From positions 6,317,799 to 6,381,798 of the forward strand of contig CM067298.1 in assembly GCA_034231615.1 (NCBI GenBank): a stretch of DNA of 64,000 bases, read 5' to 3'. Position 1 is the stretch's first letter. Each line of letters opens with the position of its first letter. Below, one piece after another: positions 24,301-34,699 of the stretch. The translations under genes were made by a program, and so were the position numbers. The notes under the pieces are model-generated. The model was given only the letters and a program-made list of their open reading frames with translations. It was not told the DNA's origin and did no database searches. The DNA comes from Meghimatium bilineatum. Taxonomy: Eukaryota > Mollusca > Gastropoda > Stylommatophora > Philomycidae.

Positions 24301-24799
24301 TATGGGTATGTCTCCAGTAATGCTACATCTTCTCGTGAATCAATAAATTCATTCATTACACACTAGTATGTGTGTTTCTTTACAATGCACAGAATAAGTA
24401 ATATCCCATGTGTAACCAGGATCCAAAAAAGGGAGAAAATATTTACTTTCTCTGGACTACATCCTGCTAATCTGCAGAAATTTGAGAATGAAATAAGTGA
24501 TTAATATGCACAAATATACATCAATAACGTGTTGAATTCCTTTGAGTGTATGAAAAACAATAATAACATTTATTTTGTATGTCTGACACTAGGTATGGGG
24601 ACTGAAGATTCACCAGCTTATTTTTTCCTTCCCTGGTGAACATAGTAAAGCTACATTCTTCAGAAACGTCGGCTCAACATCTGGTGTAGCCCAGGTACAG
24701 ATGGGACCTTTCAATCATCTCTACTCCTGTGGGGTTGATGGTTCAATGAAATTTAGACAACTTCCAGAACGTGAGCTTGTTGAACATCACTGGGCTTAG
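15243..24799 (+). CDS. DMXL: Rabconnectin-3 alpha (DmX-like) C-terminal WD-repeat region, six exons, partial
   Basis: This is the 3' end of the DMXL1/DMXL2 (fly Rbcn-3A) gene. Family knowledge: the protein is a giant WD-repeat scaffold that works with WDR7 to promote V-ATPase assembly on endosomes and synaptic vesicles. Coding exons are 15243-15373, 16705-16782, 17843-17987, 20223-20312, 23067-23194 and 24593-24799. They sum to 779 nt and every junction keeps frame. The roughly 259 residues give WD blades ending LWEWGHGQ, LWQVGTGS, VCLWDTLLP, IFDLRQRK and IKVWGL, plus the family hallmarks QCHNKT, LISGGRKG and SCGVDGSMK. The protein ends shortly after RQLPERE, near the end of known homologues. 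The upstream exon should end in phase 1, since the first codon here lacks its first base, but it was not found. Introns are full of minisatellites and LINE fragments. No clear poly(A) signal was seen. Identity is very likely; DMXL1 versus DMXL2 does not apply if the species has a single orthologue. Confidence 0.93.
15374..16146. other. DMXL intron, left part
   Basis: Contains a dispersed repeat copy (about 15570-15700, signature TTTACAGCTTAGCTGTGATA) and a two-copy ~57-bp repeat at 15838-15925. A minus-orientation piece of the same dispersed repeat lies near 16080-16125. Confidence 0.5.
16147..16490. repeat. 49-bp minisatellite, 7 copies, each with an acceptor-like motif
   Basis: ATGGAAATGCTTGCTC starts units at 16147 and 16196, an exact 49-bp period, and the copies are nearly identical. 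Each contains CTCTGTGTTTCAGGATTAG, which resembles a 3' splice site. The array ends about 215 bp before the true acceptor at 16704. Confidence 0.92.
16705..16782 (+). CDS. DMXL: DMXL coding exon 2 in window
   Basis: 78 nt, phase 0 on both sides. The acceptor is AAATATTTTAG and the donor is ATG|GTAAGT. It encodes CCVSDTEGAICLWQVG and then TGSNYTKPIM, one WD blade edge. Confidence 0.9.
16868..17330. repeat. 43/47-bp minisatellite, ~10 copies
   Basis: Units begin CCCTAACCATCAGG, then TAGTCTCTGTGTAAGAT and AAGCAACTATTA. A GATA insertion makes the longer form. The CCCTAACC block looks telomeric but is just part of the unit. Intron sequence 17331-17842 holds nothing else recognised. Confidence 0.88.
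17843..17987 (+). CDS. DMXL: DMXL coding exon 3 in window
   Basis: 145 nt, phase 0 in and phase 1 out. The acceptor is GCTCATCTCTAG and the donor is CATG|GTAAGT. It encodes SLQCHNKTTSDFQFVG, SSSLIATAGQ and KNVCLWDTLLP, among the most conserved parts of the family's C-terminus. Confidence 0.93.
18186..18311. repeat. ~21-bp repeat, 6 copies
   Basis: Units share AAAGGGCTGCGTTA with CTCCT or GTCTT endings. The array lies directly against the LINE fragment at 18305. Confidence 0.75.
18305..18680 (-). mobile_element. RTE-like LINE 3' end (family A), inside DMXL intron
   Basis: The minus-strand frame includes MFGHLMGMESDCLLLR, FGMRARGRKRRKKIDNI and ILQPHGITTTATHLTIEH. It is 5'-truncated and lies antisense to DMXL. 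Confidence 0.75.
18731..18962. repeat. 34-bp minisatellite, 7 copies
   Basis: Units contain TAAGTAAAATTGTTGCAGG and TGTGTTAAATATTTT with single-base variants, at a 34-bp period. Confidence 0.85.
19010..19375 (+). mobile_element. Degenerate RTE-like LINE fragment (family G)
   Basis: With frameshifts corrected by eye, the plus strand reads IRIIFFGHLMRQACLENRQ, then an 'LAWQGNNNDL' segment and ELWRAMI. This is the usual C-terminal layout of an RTE-like retrotransposon. It ends near ATGATGATGATATC, a short trinucleotide-like tail. Confidence 0.6.
19465..20163. repeat. 18-bp minisatellite, ~39 copies, within DMXL intron
   Basis: The unit is CTTGTCCAGAATTTGTTT with very few substitutions. Because 18 is divisible by three, long open frames exist on both strands (LVQNLF and RICFLS sense, KKQILD antisense). 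These are by-products, not genes. The array ends about 60 bp before the acceptor of the exon at 20223. Confidence 0.95.
20223..20312 (+). CDS. DMXL: DMXL coding exon 4 in window
   Basis: 90 nt, phase 1 in and phase 1 out. The acceptor is TCATACCTACAG and the donor is ATTT|GTATCC, a weak GT donor, but the frame and the next exon fit. It encodes FQCHEQGSPALVYASR and MLISGGRKGEI. Confidence 0.9.
20355..20760 (+). mobile_element. LINE reverse-transcriptase thumb fragment
   Basis: The translation contains MKINIQKTEVMKINKS and SEFKYMGSIFIDNRKLD with later stops, the usual 'KTExM...YLGS' region following the RT core. It is decayed and lies within a DMXL intron. Confidence 0.65.
21144..21870. repeat. 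24-bp minisatellite, ~30 copies, open on both strands
   Basis: Units are of the form GATCATGCATCTATGACCGG plus a short variable end, period 24. Open frames of 221 codons (plus, repeat HASMTGGD) and 243 codons (minus, Cys-containing repeat) result from the period. The array is in a DMXL intron. Variation is higher than in the 18-bp array. Confidence 0.9.
21871..22599. other. DMXL intron, nothing recognised
   Basis: No supported gene. Short decayed LINE-like text may be present near 21950-22100 but could not be assigned. Confidence 0.3.
22600..22990 (+). mobile_element. RTE-like LINE 3' end (family B) with TGAA tail
   Basis: The frame encodes LSFENKCLRRITNTHWSEF, then 'REETHQNFITDVIRKR' and GKRARGRPKETLRRTIL. 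It ends in TGAATGAA. The minus-strand copy upstream of GBE1 (50725-51190) is a close relative. It is 5'-truncated, in sense orientation within a DMXL intron. Confidence 0.8.
23067..23194 (+). CDS. DMXL: DMXL coding exon 5 in window
   Basis: 128 nt. The acceptor is CTATTCTAG and the donor is AAG|GTATTC. It encodes IFDLRQRKPKHTFQAHD, then KCLALDRDEDYF and ITGSAEGDIK, a canonical WD blade. Confidence 0.93.
23354..24190 (-). mobile_element. RTE-like LINE RT C-terminal region (family C) with TTGA tail
   Basis: A 189-residue minus-strand frame encodes LIQVENVKYLGTLLTSEGR, a 'CYIEPILFYGCEAWVV' segment, EMWFLRRMMKIQWTDKK and NIRGRQSRVLGYW. It covers the RT thumb and the C-terminal region; the catalytic core is lost or frameshifted beyond 24016. 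The 3' end finishes in TTGATTGATTGAAC. It lies antisense in a DMXL intron. Confidence 0.8.
24200..24592. other. Last DMXL intron, right part
   Basis: Contains a minus-orientation piece of the dispersed repeat (about 24440-24500) and otherwise AT-rich sequence. Confidence 0.4.
24593..24799 (+). CDS. DMXL: DMXL terminal coding exon with stop
   Basis: The acceptor is TGACACTAG. It encodes VWGLKIHQLIFSFPGEHSK, FFRNVGSTSG and SCGVDGSMKFRQLPE, then a TAG stop at 24797-24799. Human and fly homologues end within a few residues to tens of residues of this point. Confidence 0.92.
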   Translation, partial: VWGLKIHQLIFSFPGEHSKATFFRNVGSTSGVAQVQMGPFNHLYSCGVDGSMKFRQLPERELVEHHWA

Positions 24800-25379
24800 T
24801 TCATATCAGACATGTTCAGAATTATTGTTGATTGTATTTGCCAGTTATGAATGGATATAAATGTTAATTAGTCTTAGCATGTCTTGCGAGTGCATGAATC
24901 GATTGTGTCATGACGTTCAGTAAATGACATCTTTAATCCTTTAGCTAATACAATGAGTTTACTTGTGCCTCCCTCTGATTGCTAAAGATGAGTTAGCTCA
25001 CTTTTTTTGTTTTCTATCCCTCATTACTAAAAATATTTATCACTCTGAAATTAATCTATGCTGTTAATATTTTCTGCTAAATAGTACCAGTACCATGAAA
25101 ACTTTTGATTTTGTAGGACAAGAAAAAGAAACAGCAGAGTCATTAAGCAAACGAATTTAGCACAGCTAGGATCGGTAACCGAACAATTTAATAGCTAAAG
25201 GGTTAATTAGAGAGAAAAATGTTGTGATCAAAACTCAATTCTGAAAAGTTAAGGACTGAGTTTACATCAATTGTGAAACACAAATCTATCCTGATGGAAT
25301 CCTAAAGGCCATAAATTCTATCTTTTTACCATCATTGTGTTATCAATATCCATTGTCAGCAGACGTTAACAAAAAGAAC
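24800..25379. other. Downstream of DMXL, possible 3' UTR
   Basis: AT-rich with no AATAAA close behind the stop codon, so the transcript end could not be placed. Confidence 0.3.
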
Positions 25380-25740
25380 AAGAGAAAAAGCTTACTATGT
25401 GTGAAGTGAGATGTCTAAGAAAAGCAGTGAACAGAAGAAGAGATTACAACAACTGTTGGAATAACATCTGTGGACAAATATATTGAAAAAAAGGACTGAA
25501 ATGGTTCAATCAATTAATGAGAATGAACTCTTAGCCAGTGGCAAGAGCATACAACGTGAAAATAGAAACAGCAAGATACAGAGGAAGACCAAGAAGAAGG
25601 TGAATTGAAGGAGTTACCAGCTTTCTGAGACATCACAATATTACTGCATATCAGGCGACCAAATGTACCATAGTCCGAAAACCGATCGTCTTTCAATCCT
25701 CCGACATCTTAAAGCAAAAGCAGAGAAAATACAATAGATA
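25380..25740 (+). mobile_element. Highly decayed RTE-like LINE 3' end (family A)
   Basis: The interrupted translation shows KGLKWFNQLMRMNS and ARYRGRPRRR. A sister copy with the same rearranged end is at 32110-32530. Confidence 0.55.
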
Positions 25741-28149
25741 GCTAGAAGAAATGAATGTGCAGGCATCAATGAAAGGACACCATGGTGTGTTTTAGAGTTT
25801 AGCATCTTTTTTCACATGTTAGAACCAACATTTGCTTATGAATAAGAGTCTTGTAATGTGTCAGCTTAAAAGTCAGCTGAAGGCAGTTCAGCAAACAAGG
25901 CTGTTCAGAAAACAATGACAGGATACTAAACTTCATAGAAAATCACAACCAAAAATGGCAGAGTAATCATTGCTTTCTGAACAGAATATGTATTGAACTT
26001 TTTCTGTAACAGAAGTTATAAAAATAGAAAACTCTTGGAAAAACATACACAACATAAGGACATAACTGTAGTAAAACTATAGAAAACAATGGCCATCAGA
26101 AATAGCTCTGATGGACAGGCTCCATTGCCCTGTCTCTAGGCTAGTGACCGCAGTGCAGTTCATTGATGAAATCCATAAGAGAGTCTGACTGACTGGAGAA
26201 TGTGGAAGAAGAACTGTAGTCAAAATACATACCAGCAATGAATGGAGAACTTGAGCATATTGTGATAATTTATAGTATTTATATTGAGGAAAATCTACAT
26301 ATTTGCTCAATCAAAAAAACAATTTCAACATAACTGAAATCTTAGTTGTGTCATTTGAGCACATCTTTTCCTTAGCTTAGAATATGAATCCATTTTGGAA
26401 AAGTGAACCCAAGAAAAAAATGATTACTGGCTGCCGATATCACAGCTGTTCTGTAAATTACCAAGTACATGTGCATAGTGCTTGGGTTTTAACAGATCAG
26501 TATGTATGAAAAACCATGAGAGAGGAGAATTGATCTTTGACCATGACTACAAGCAGTACGATTGTAGAGATTACGTCAATGACCAAGCCCTTGAATTGAA
26601 TGGGCACACAGAATACAACTTATGTCTACATTCTCAACGAGCATGATCAGAACAATGCAAGTGGAATGTGTTCATGAACAGTTGATTGAGACTGTTGACA
26701 GGATAAAGTTAAAAGGAGTTGTAGTCATTTGTATGCCTGTCATTCTGAGAAAATGTGTTTACAGGTTCTGCCATTGTATTGAGCGATGGAGATGGCTGAC
26801 ATACTGAAGCCCTTCAAAGAAATAGTATGGACAAATGAAATTAATGAGGGCAATTATTTATTGCCCGTGTCCAGAACAAAGGATCTGGGCTTGATATATA
26901 ACATTGCCAGAAATAGTGTCACTGTGAGTTTCAAAGAATGTTTGTCATAGCCAACAATGAGCATCACTGTGAGCTTTGAAAAATGTTTGTCAACCAACAG
27001 ATAGCTGGAACTGTCAGCTATTGTGTAATTTTGGATATATTAAAAGGGAGTTCAGAACACCTATGAACATGTTCTGTGTGCAATGAGGATGTTCTGATGA
27101 CTGACAGCACAACATACATGTGCTTGACAAAAACAAATCTCTGGTTGCACTAGAAAGACCACAGATGAAACTGAATTGATTTCTGTGAGCTCCAGCTTTA
27201 TACAATAACACCTGCCCTATTATTATTTATATCAAATGCACGTTATCACACTATTTTTTTTCTATATTCACTGCTAAAGAATTGAGTGAACGGTAGACTG
27301 CAGTAAAACTGTTCTCCAATTGATAGGTGAATATAGAGAAATAAATATAGAAAGATATATTGCTTGGACAATAAAACAAGCTGATAAAATCTTGTACTGA
27401 GATTAACAATAGAGCTAGTGGATTTTAAATATTGTATACTTGTGGTATGATGAATATGCTGACAATATGTCACAGAGATATTTCACAGGGAAAGTCCAAG
27501 AGATTCAGGACATTCTGGTGTCATTGAAGAGGTTCATCGTGAGAATTTATAGTCAATGTTTGCACTAGTTTGAAGTTGTTGAGATTCATGATTGACACAT
27601 CGATCTTCATGGCACTTGTTGATGGTGGTGTATGTGAAATGTTGCTTTGCTATATGTATGTACAAATAATATTTTACATATAAATAGTTAAATGTGCACA
27701 CACAAGACATTTAAAATTTATTTAAATTTGTATCTGTCACATAAACAAAACAATCATTTTATAGTATAATCATCATAATGTGATAATATATGTTTGTGTA
27801 ATCTTGACATATGATAGATACATAAATTTGGCTTTAAAATGTCATCTGTCACATATTCTCTGCTTGTTTATGTATATTTATATAATGATATTTAATTTCA
27901 TTAATGCCTAATGATGACCCAACTTGCCTGAGAGCAACAATTAATCTCCACACTTTTGACTCTCCATTGGTCATTGTGTCAAGATTAGTAATAATCTTAT
28001 TTAGTTTATTGTCTTTAGATTAGTTTTAGTCATGAGTTGTAGAAGACTCACCATTATTCCATTGCCTCTTGACCAAATATGTATTAAAAGAAATTTAATT
28101 TAAATTAAAACATATTCTTGTCTTGAATCTTGATTAGAAACAAGAATCA
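25741..28149. other. Intergenic, no gene recognised
   Basis: AT-rich. A minus-orientation piece of the dispersed repeat lies at about 26400-26465 and a two-copy ~50-bp repeat near 26915-26995. No supported coding sequence. Confidence 0.35.
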
Positions 28150-28305
28150 TGGCACATGGGGCATTCCCATAAGTGCTCAGCTATCATTTCCAGCAGCCAT
28201 CAAAGGGTATGTAGACTCAAAGTCCCAGTCAGATGTTGATTATGTGGTCTCTGCACCTTTCCAGAGAACACACTTACTCCCCTCACCACTGGTCTGTCAT
28301 TCTTT
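28150..28305 (+). repeat. Left half of an interrupted dispersed repeat
   Basis: Matches 36640-36760 (shared AAAGTCCCAGTCAGATGTTG and TTCCAGCAGCCATC). The continuation of the unbroken copy reappears at 29926-30045, on the other side of the RNase H LINE. Confidence 0.7.
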
Positions 28306-29920
28306 GTATGTACATGTTATCACCTACAGCGCTGCAACATATTTTTTTATAAATCCGTATTTTTAACAATTTATTTCTGTATTTCAATAAAAACTTGCAT
28401 ATTTAGCACTTATTTACATTAATGACCTTAACAAACATATTAAAGCTGAAACGCCATCTATGCTGATGACCTAACAATATGGCAGAGCCATGAGAATGTT
28501 GAAAGTGCAGCCAAAAGACTAAATGGAGATTTAAAAAGACTACATGAATACTGTCAAACATAGAAGCAAAATAATGAACAAAGACCACCCAAATAAACAA
28601 CTTGTAGAAAACCTGCAACCAAACCACAGATTAAAATAAAAGTCAGTCCTGAGTCATGCCAATGAAATAAAAGACAGCTAACACTTCCCATACAAGAGAC
28701 AAGAACTGAAAAGAGTAGAAAAATATTTACCACTATACACAAGTTTTAAATTACTGGAAATCAAGACACAAGAGATAATGCAACAAAATGTTCCAACCCT
28801 GTAAGTATTATGAAAGCAACACATAAAACAATAGACACCTACCCAGAACAATGGATCCACGTCTATACAGATGGGTCTGCCTTTAAAGCCACCATCAAAG
28901 CTGGTTATGGTGTCTATTAGAATATCCAGACAAACATCTGATGAGTTGTTTGATTCTGTCGGGAGATATGTTCTAACTATGAAACAGAAATAGCAGAACT
29001 AGAAGTTGCCTTGTACCACCTGAAGACCATATTTGATGCCTTCCCATCAAAAGTCCAAAACATTGTGATTTTTACAGATTCTATGTCTGCTCTTCAGGCA
29101 CTAGAATAACTGCATGGACATTGTAAACCTGAGCTAGTTGAAATATATCACCATGCAAACCTACTGCTTACATCTTATAAAGTCAGCATTGTTATGCAGT
29201 GGATTCCTGGCCACTCAAACACACCTGGCAATGACAAGGCAAACAGACTAGCAAAGAAGGGAGCACAACAAGAACAGCCACATACACAAACAACCATGCA
29301 CATAGTTAATATGATGTTGAAATCTGTGAACAAAGAAAACTGGATAAACAGATGGGCCATGGGAAACAATGGGAGGGAAATCTATAAATATATGACCAGT
29401 CCAAATCCTAAAGACAACATCAACCTCCTGGGAAGAAAAGACCAGAGTATCATCTTCAGACTGTGCACACATGTACATCTTAACAATCACCTGAACAGAA
29501 TACAACCACAACACACTCCAGGGTGCCGGATGTGCTCTCATCCCTATGAAACTGTTGACCACGACCTTTTTTAATGTCCAGCGCTAGATGACATCAGGAA
29601 AATGGTTCTCCCTCCAGGACCACATAAATGGAACACATTATATGGAACAAAACAACAGCTCACAAACACATGCATATATCACACAATGGCATTGGGTCAA
29701 AGGGCATAAACCCATGGACTACTGGATCAGCAACCAACCACAACAACAAATTTATTTTTTTTTTGGCTTATTAATACATTGTAATATGTGCGTGCACGAT
29801 AAAAACGTCGAAATAGTAATATTTACTGTAACACCAAATTACTCTAGTTTTTAAATAATTTTATTTGTTTTGACTCGAAATCCATACGAATATGGAAAAT
29901 CCGTCCTAGTTGACACCTAT
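28306..29920 (+). mobile_element. LINE with RNase H domain, 5'-truncated (I/jockey-like)
   Basis: RT remnants (INDLNKHIKAE, then 'YADDLTIW' in a shifted frame near 28460) precede an RNase H domain. The domain shows WIHVYTDGSAFKATIKAGYG near 28855, IVIFTDSMSALQALE near 29065, and MQWIPGHSNTPGNDKANRLA near 29195. A Cys/His segment CRMCSHPYETVDHDLF follows. Frameshifts and stops make it inactive. A sister copy lies on the minus strand at 51420-52460. The flanking repeat halves suggest insertion into an older element; end positions are approximate. Confidence 0.8.
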
Positions 29921-29925
29921 ACATC

Positions 29926-30045
29926 ATTTTTACTGTGTAGTAAATCAATAACAGTCCTTATTAGATCGGCCCTATCTCTTTTCAATACTGCGCCATCAAC
30001 CACAGCATTGTCTCTTCTCTTTTGTTGCCTCTGATCCTTACATTA
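29926..30045 (+). repeat. Right half of the interrupted dispersed repeat
   Basis: Matches 36772-36895 (shared GTAGTAAATCAATAAC-type start and TTTCAATACTG). Confidence 0.7.
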
Positions 30046-32109
30046 TCATTATAGGAAAATTAAAACCATAGCCCACAGGAACAAATATTAAGTCAGGCAC
30101 TAGTTGAAACTGACTTTACTGTTGTCAAGTGTGAGAAAATGGTCACCAAAAACACAGAAATGAAATCAAGAATGATCTAATAGCACAGGATGGTCCACTT
30201 GAACACAGCAGATTTTGAGAGCAATGCTTTCCCTTTTCACCCCATTATTGCTTTGATTACTGAGATCAAGCTGTGATCAATAATCTCAATAGGCAGCTTC
30301 CTGATCTATTGAGGAGGACAGAGTACATGTGGGAAAATAAAATACAATAAAGTCACTCCTCCAAGCTTTTTTAGCCCTTTTTCGAACATAGAACATTATA
30401 TTAGGAACATTATTAAACACAAAATTTCAAAACACTCAAAATACAGCAATATGTTCAAGTGGCTAATTGAAAAACGTATTCAAACATGATCTTAAACTGG
30501 GTGTGGGTAAATATAGCCAGTCAGCCAAATCTGTCCCAAACACTATTTTTACTGGCCCACAAGAGTGATTTAAAATTACTATATGCAATGGCCCAGCAAC
30601 ACTAGGGTGAGTTCCATTCATTGGAGCTGTTATTTCTCAAATTACTTTTACTACTATTATTCCTCTTCAGAGTGTTATTTAATTATCACATGCTTGTAGT
30701 TTCCTAATGAATTATCCTGGTATAGGGGTTGTTTGCCATGTGCACAAGATTCAAATCTGGCTTGTGACATCTTGTTTATAAACTGAATTTTTTGGAGATC
30801 CCTTGGCTTTATCACCAAAACTGGAATTATCTGCTGCAAGTAGTGCTCTCATTAGACAGCATGCACTTGAGGGTATATGTGAAAACCCGAACACAATTAA
30901 GGCCATCATTTAAAACTTTTTTTTGTTGTTGTTTCCTGTCAAGTTAAATTCTGGTTATTTTGTGCCATTGTTTCTAGAGAATGTTACAGTCATCACCATT
31001 TTCTCGCCATAGTTGTTCTCTGTGGTGTTCTTATCCACAATCCTGTATATGTTATCTTGTCATCTGATTTAGGGAAGTATGCAGTCAGCAATGACTGTGA
31101 CAATTTTCTGCAGTTCAGGTTAGATATTCTTAGTCGCATCTGCCACATCTGTATGTCATAGAGTAATCTAATAATATAACTGGGAGCGATAGCTAGCTAT
31201 TTCCATACTGGCAGAGAAAATTTAGCTTGTAATTTGTAATTTAATTTGTACCTGGCAACCTTTCAGAATTTCTATGGGTTTGCTTGTAACTTAAACTTTC
31301 ATTACTATGTTTTCCCGTTAAGGAGTACAGGCAGGCTTTTTTGGCTGTTCTTTCTTCTGCTTTGTAAGTCGCTTATAATCTTCATGACATGACACTCTGG
31401 TGAAGAAAATTGAAGACTAGTGACAGGGAAAAATTCTGGTTAATATATGTGTCCTTTTGAGACAAAAGATGAATAGTTACAGGTAAGACAGAAACAATGT
31501 TGGTTAACCCTATATTACTCGATGTAGTTGGGTTTTTTTTTCAAATAATCCCATTCAACTCAAATATTTTAGTCATTTTTGTGCTCACAATTTTAATGGT
31601 TGTTTCCCTTTAAAGTCAGATGTTTTTTCAGTGGATCCTTGAAACTTTCAGGAAAATACATGATTTGTATGATATCCTGCATGAATTTAAATTTGTAAAA
31701 TCAATTTTTGCCAAAACAATTGTGTAAATAAAAGTGTGTGTGCATTTGTACAAGGTATTTCTTATTTAGTTTCACTTGAGTTAGTTTTCTAAAACTAAAT
31801 ATTCAGTATTGATACCAAGTTAGTTTATTTCTGCATTCAGTGTCTTTTTATAAAAATTAACTCATTTTCCTTGAAAAAACACATTATAGAGAGAAGTGTA
31901 CCACACCCATGGAGACATTAATATAATTTTTTTTAAACTTTGTAAACATGTTACACATACCAGAACCTAATGCACTTGGAATATTCAATAAACATATTTT
32001 TATCATGGCGAAACCTTAACTGGTGTAATAGAGGGTTAATAACTGTTTTCTTTACTAATGTAGTCCTCAGTACAAATGATGGAAAGATAGTTACAGCTAA
32101 TGACTAGAG
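30046..32109. other. Intergenic, AT-rich; no gene
   Basis: Apart from the tRNA-like SINE near 30711-30780, nothing is recognised. Confidence 0.35.
30711..30780 (+). repeat. tRNA-derived SINE head
   Basis: TGGTATAGGGG at 30718-30728 matches the RNA polymerase III A-box consensus at every position. GATTCAAATCT at 30748-30758 matches the B box at 8 of 11 positions, with tRNA-like spacing. The acceptor-stem halves do not pair, so it is a SINE or tRNA relic rather than a functional tRNA. Confidence 0.5.
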
Positions 32110-32530
32110 CAAGAAGATATTGAGAAATTTTGACCATGTCAAAGTTTAAGTTCTTTGAAACCAGACAGCAAAACAAAAAAGAATATTAAGGAAAGATAAA
32201 TATGACTGATGAAAAGAATATTTATTCCAGATCTTGGAACACTGTCTGGGGTCAAATATATTGAGAAACAGAAACTGGAATAGTTCAGCCACTTAATGAG
32301 AAAGAATCCTTATTGGCCAGCTGCAAGAGCATGCAACATGAAAATGAAAACAGCAAAGAGGCAGAGGAAGGCCATGAGAAAGGTGGATTGAAGGAGTTAC
32401 CACTCTTCTCAGATGTCACAATATTACTGCATATCAAGCGACAAAACATGCCATAGTCCAAAAATCGATTGTCTTTGAATCCTGCGACACTTACAGCAAA
32501 AGCAGAGAAAATACAATAGATAAATAGATA
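32110..32530 (+). mobile_element. Highly decayed RTE-like LINE 3' end (family A)
   Basis: Shares with 25380-25740 the segments KYIEKQKLE, LMRKNP and a common terminus (AGCAAAAGCAGAGAAAATAC in both). Nothing is recognised in 32531-33380. Confidence 0.55.
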
Positions 32531-33381
32531 GACAAGAAGATTAGGATAAAATGTCTTATGTTCCTCTAGAACTAAAGTCAAAACAAATGAACATTTGAAG
32601 ATGACTACATCTTCACAAGCTCTTCATTCCGCTCATATTTTCTCAGGAATTTTATTTGCTTATATTTTTTGTACATGTTTGTTTCTTTCCTGCATGAACA
32701 TTCTTTCTTCCAGCTTGTGCTGTGATCTTGTGTTGTCTTACTCATCCAATGTACTTAGTTGATGTTATACATTCTACTAAAGTGTGAGACAACTCACAAA
32801 TGTTATGTACAGTGATCACTCTTTGGTTGTGCTAGCTGTGAAGCTAAATTTACCAAAACCTTGTAATGTACTATATTTTATCAAATCTGAATGCTAAAAT
32901 GTGAAAAAAAATTTGATTTTCAATGTCATAAATTGCATGTTATTTCTCTTTCATACATAATTTGAATATTCATACACGCAATTATTTTCATTGGTTGCCG
33001 TTGGTAATTTTGTAGTAACACGTTAAAAATTTATTTTTCATAACATTTAATAGATAGAATTTTTATAGAATATAATAGATATAGCTTTCTATTACAATAT
33101 TTCCAGTAACATGGTATGATATAATAAATGGTGTTATTTGTACTTGGTGGTAAGGGGAGTTTCTGAGAGGAGATGGTGTCACCAAAAGTACAATTATGCC
33201 TCAAGCAAACACAGAAGAAGAAGGATTAATGCCCACTGAAATGCTACCATTGGAGTATCAGCATAATATTGTGTATGTGCTAAGCACCTCTATGATCCTG
33301 ACCAGGTTATGTGTCTTATTTTATTGTTATTTTGAAATCAGTTTCAGTAGAATATAGCTTGGTTAGGAAATCACATTCAAT

Positions 33382-33770
33382 AGATGTAGTTGTTTTGTTT
33401 TGGAAAGCACATTAAATAGATGTAGTTTTGGGGGGAAAATCACATTTAATATAGTCTTTGGGGGAAAATCAAATTTAATACAAATTTTGGGGGGAAAATC
33501 ACATTTAATATAGTTTTGGGGGAAAATTACATTTAATATAGTCTTTGGGGGAAAATCACATTTAATATAGTTTTTGGGGGAGGGGGGAGAAATCACATTT
33601 AATAGATGTAGTTACATTTAATATAGTTGTTGTTTTTTTTGGGGGGGGGGAGAGAATAACTTTTAATAAATATAGTTTTATTTAGGAAATTTAATATATT
33701 TATATACATTTAATATAGTTTTTATTGGGGGGGGGGATCACATTTAACTGTTATATTATGATCAAACTAT
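33382..33770. repeat. G-rich ~27-bp minisatellite (TTTTGGGGGAAAATCACATT type)
   Basis: About ten units each hold a run of 4-10 G followed by AAAATCACATTTAATATAG, with G tracts on the plus strand only. Runs of tracts at 33425-33600 could fold as G-quadruplexes. Confidence 0.85.
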
Positions 33771-34699
33771 AGCAAGTTAGGCTCATATAGATGTTGCATT
33801 GGAAACATTAGCACAAAAAATGTTGCCAAATGTCTACATCCATCTTTGAGTCATACTGACAAATGTGGAAAAATCATGTCCTGATCATACCTTGGTACTA
33901 TTTCTGTTGGAGAGTCATTTTCATTAGAAATGACTGGCAATAGTAACATTGATTGCAGTTTGTTCAGAATGTATGTAGCTGTGCAAGATTTCATTTTATG
34001 TGCACCTTTTTATAAGGACCTGTAGCTAAACTGTGATGGCATGCTGCATGTTGGCCAGTTATGTTGACACTATGTATATGTATAGAGCCCTAATGTGTAC
34101 ATATGGGGATAATTGTACTATATGCTGTACTCTGTTCATGATACTAAATATAATGTGTACATATGTTGGTACTTGATACTTGTACTATATGTTGTACTCT
34201 GTTAGTAGCGTACTGTGACAGAAAGTTGTTCTGTTAGTCTTGTAATAACTAGATTCAGGTTAAAACTCCTGTACATTTGATTTTTTCTAGGTCTATTGTA
34301 TATGTGTCCATATCTCTGGCGACAGGGTATAAAGTGTGTCTAATACAGCCAAGGTACCTCGTTCAAATCCCGTGACAGACAATTGTGCATCTAGACCATT
34401 CACAAAGCAATGACAAAATTCTAAATGTAAATACTGCCAAGAAAATTACTACAGCCAAAAAATGCTTGATTAATGGCTGTATCGTAATTTATAATATATT
34501 ATCAATTGTTTACATAGTATATATATACTCGGATGATACAATCAGTATAAGTGTTACTATCAGGCACATGTTAGTGTGTTCAGTTAAATAGTATGAGGGG
34601 AGAATAGAGGTTGCAAAGTCAAGGACAGAAATCTAAGTGAAATTCATAGAACGGATGTAACAGTCATCAGTATTACTTGTGATGAATGAGCAATGACAT
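33771..34699. other. Intergenic with tRNA-like SINE remnant
   Basis: TGGCGACAGGG (34317-34327, A-box-like) and CGTTCAAATCC (34360-34370, B-box-like) suggest a tRNA-derived SINE head. The rest is AT-rich. Confidence 0.4.
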
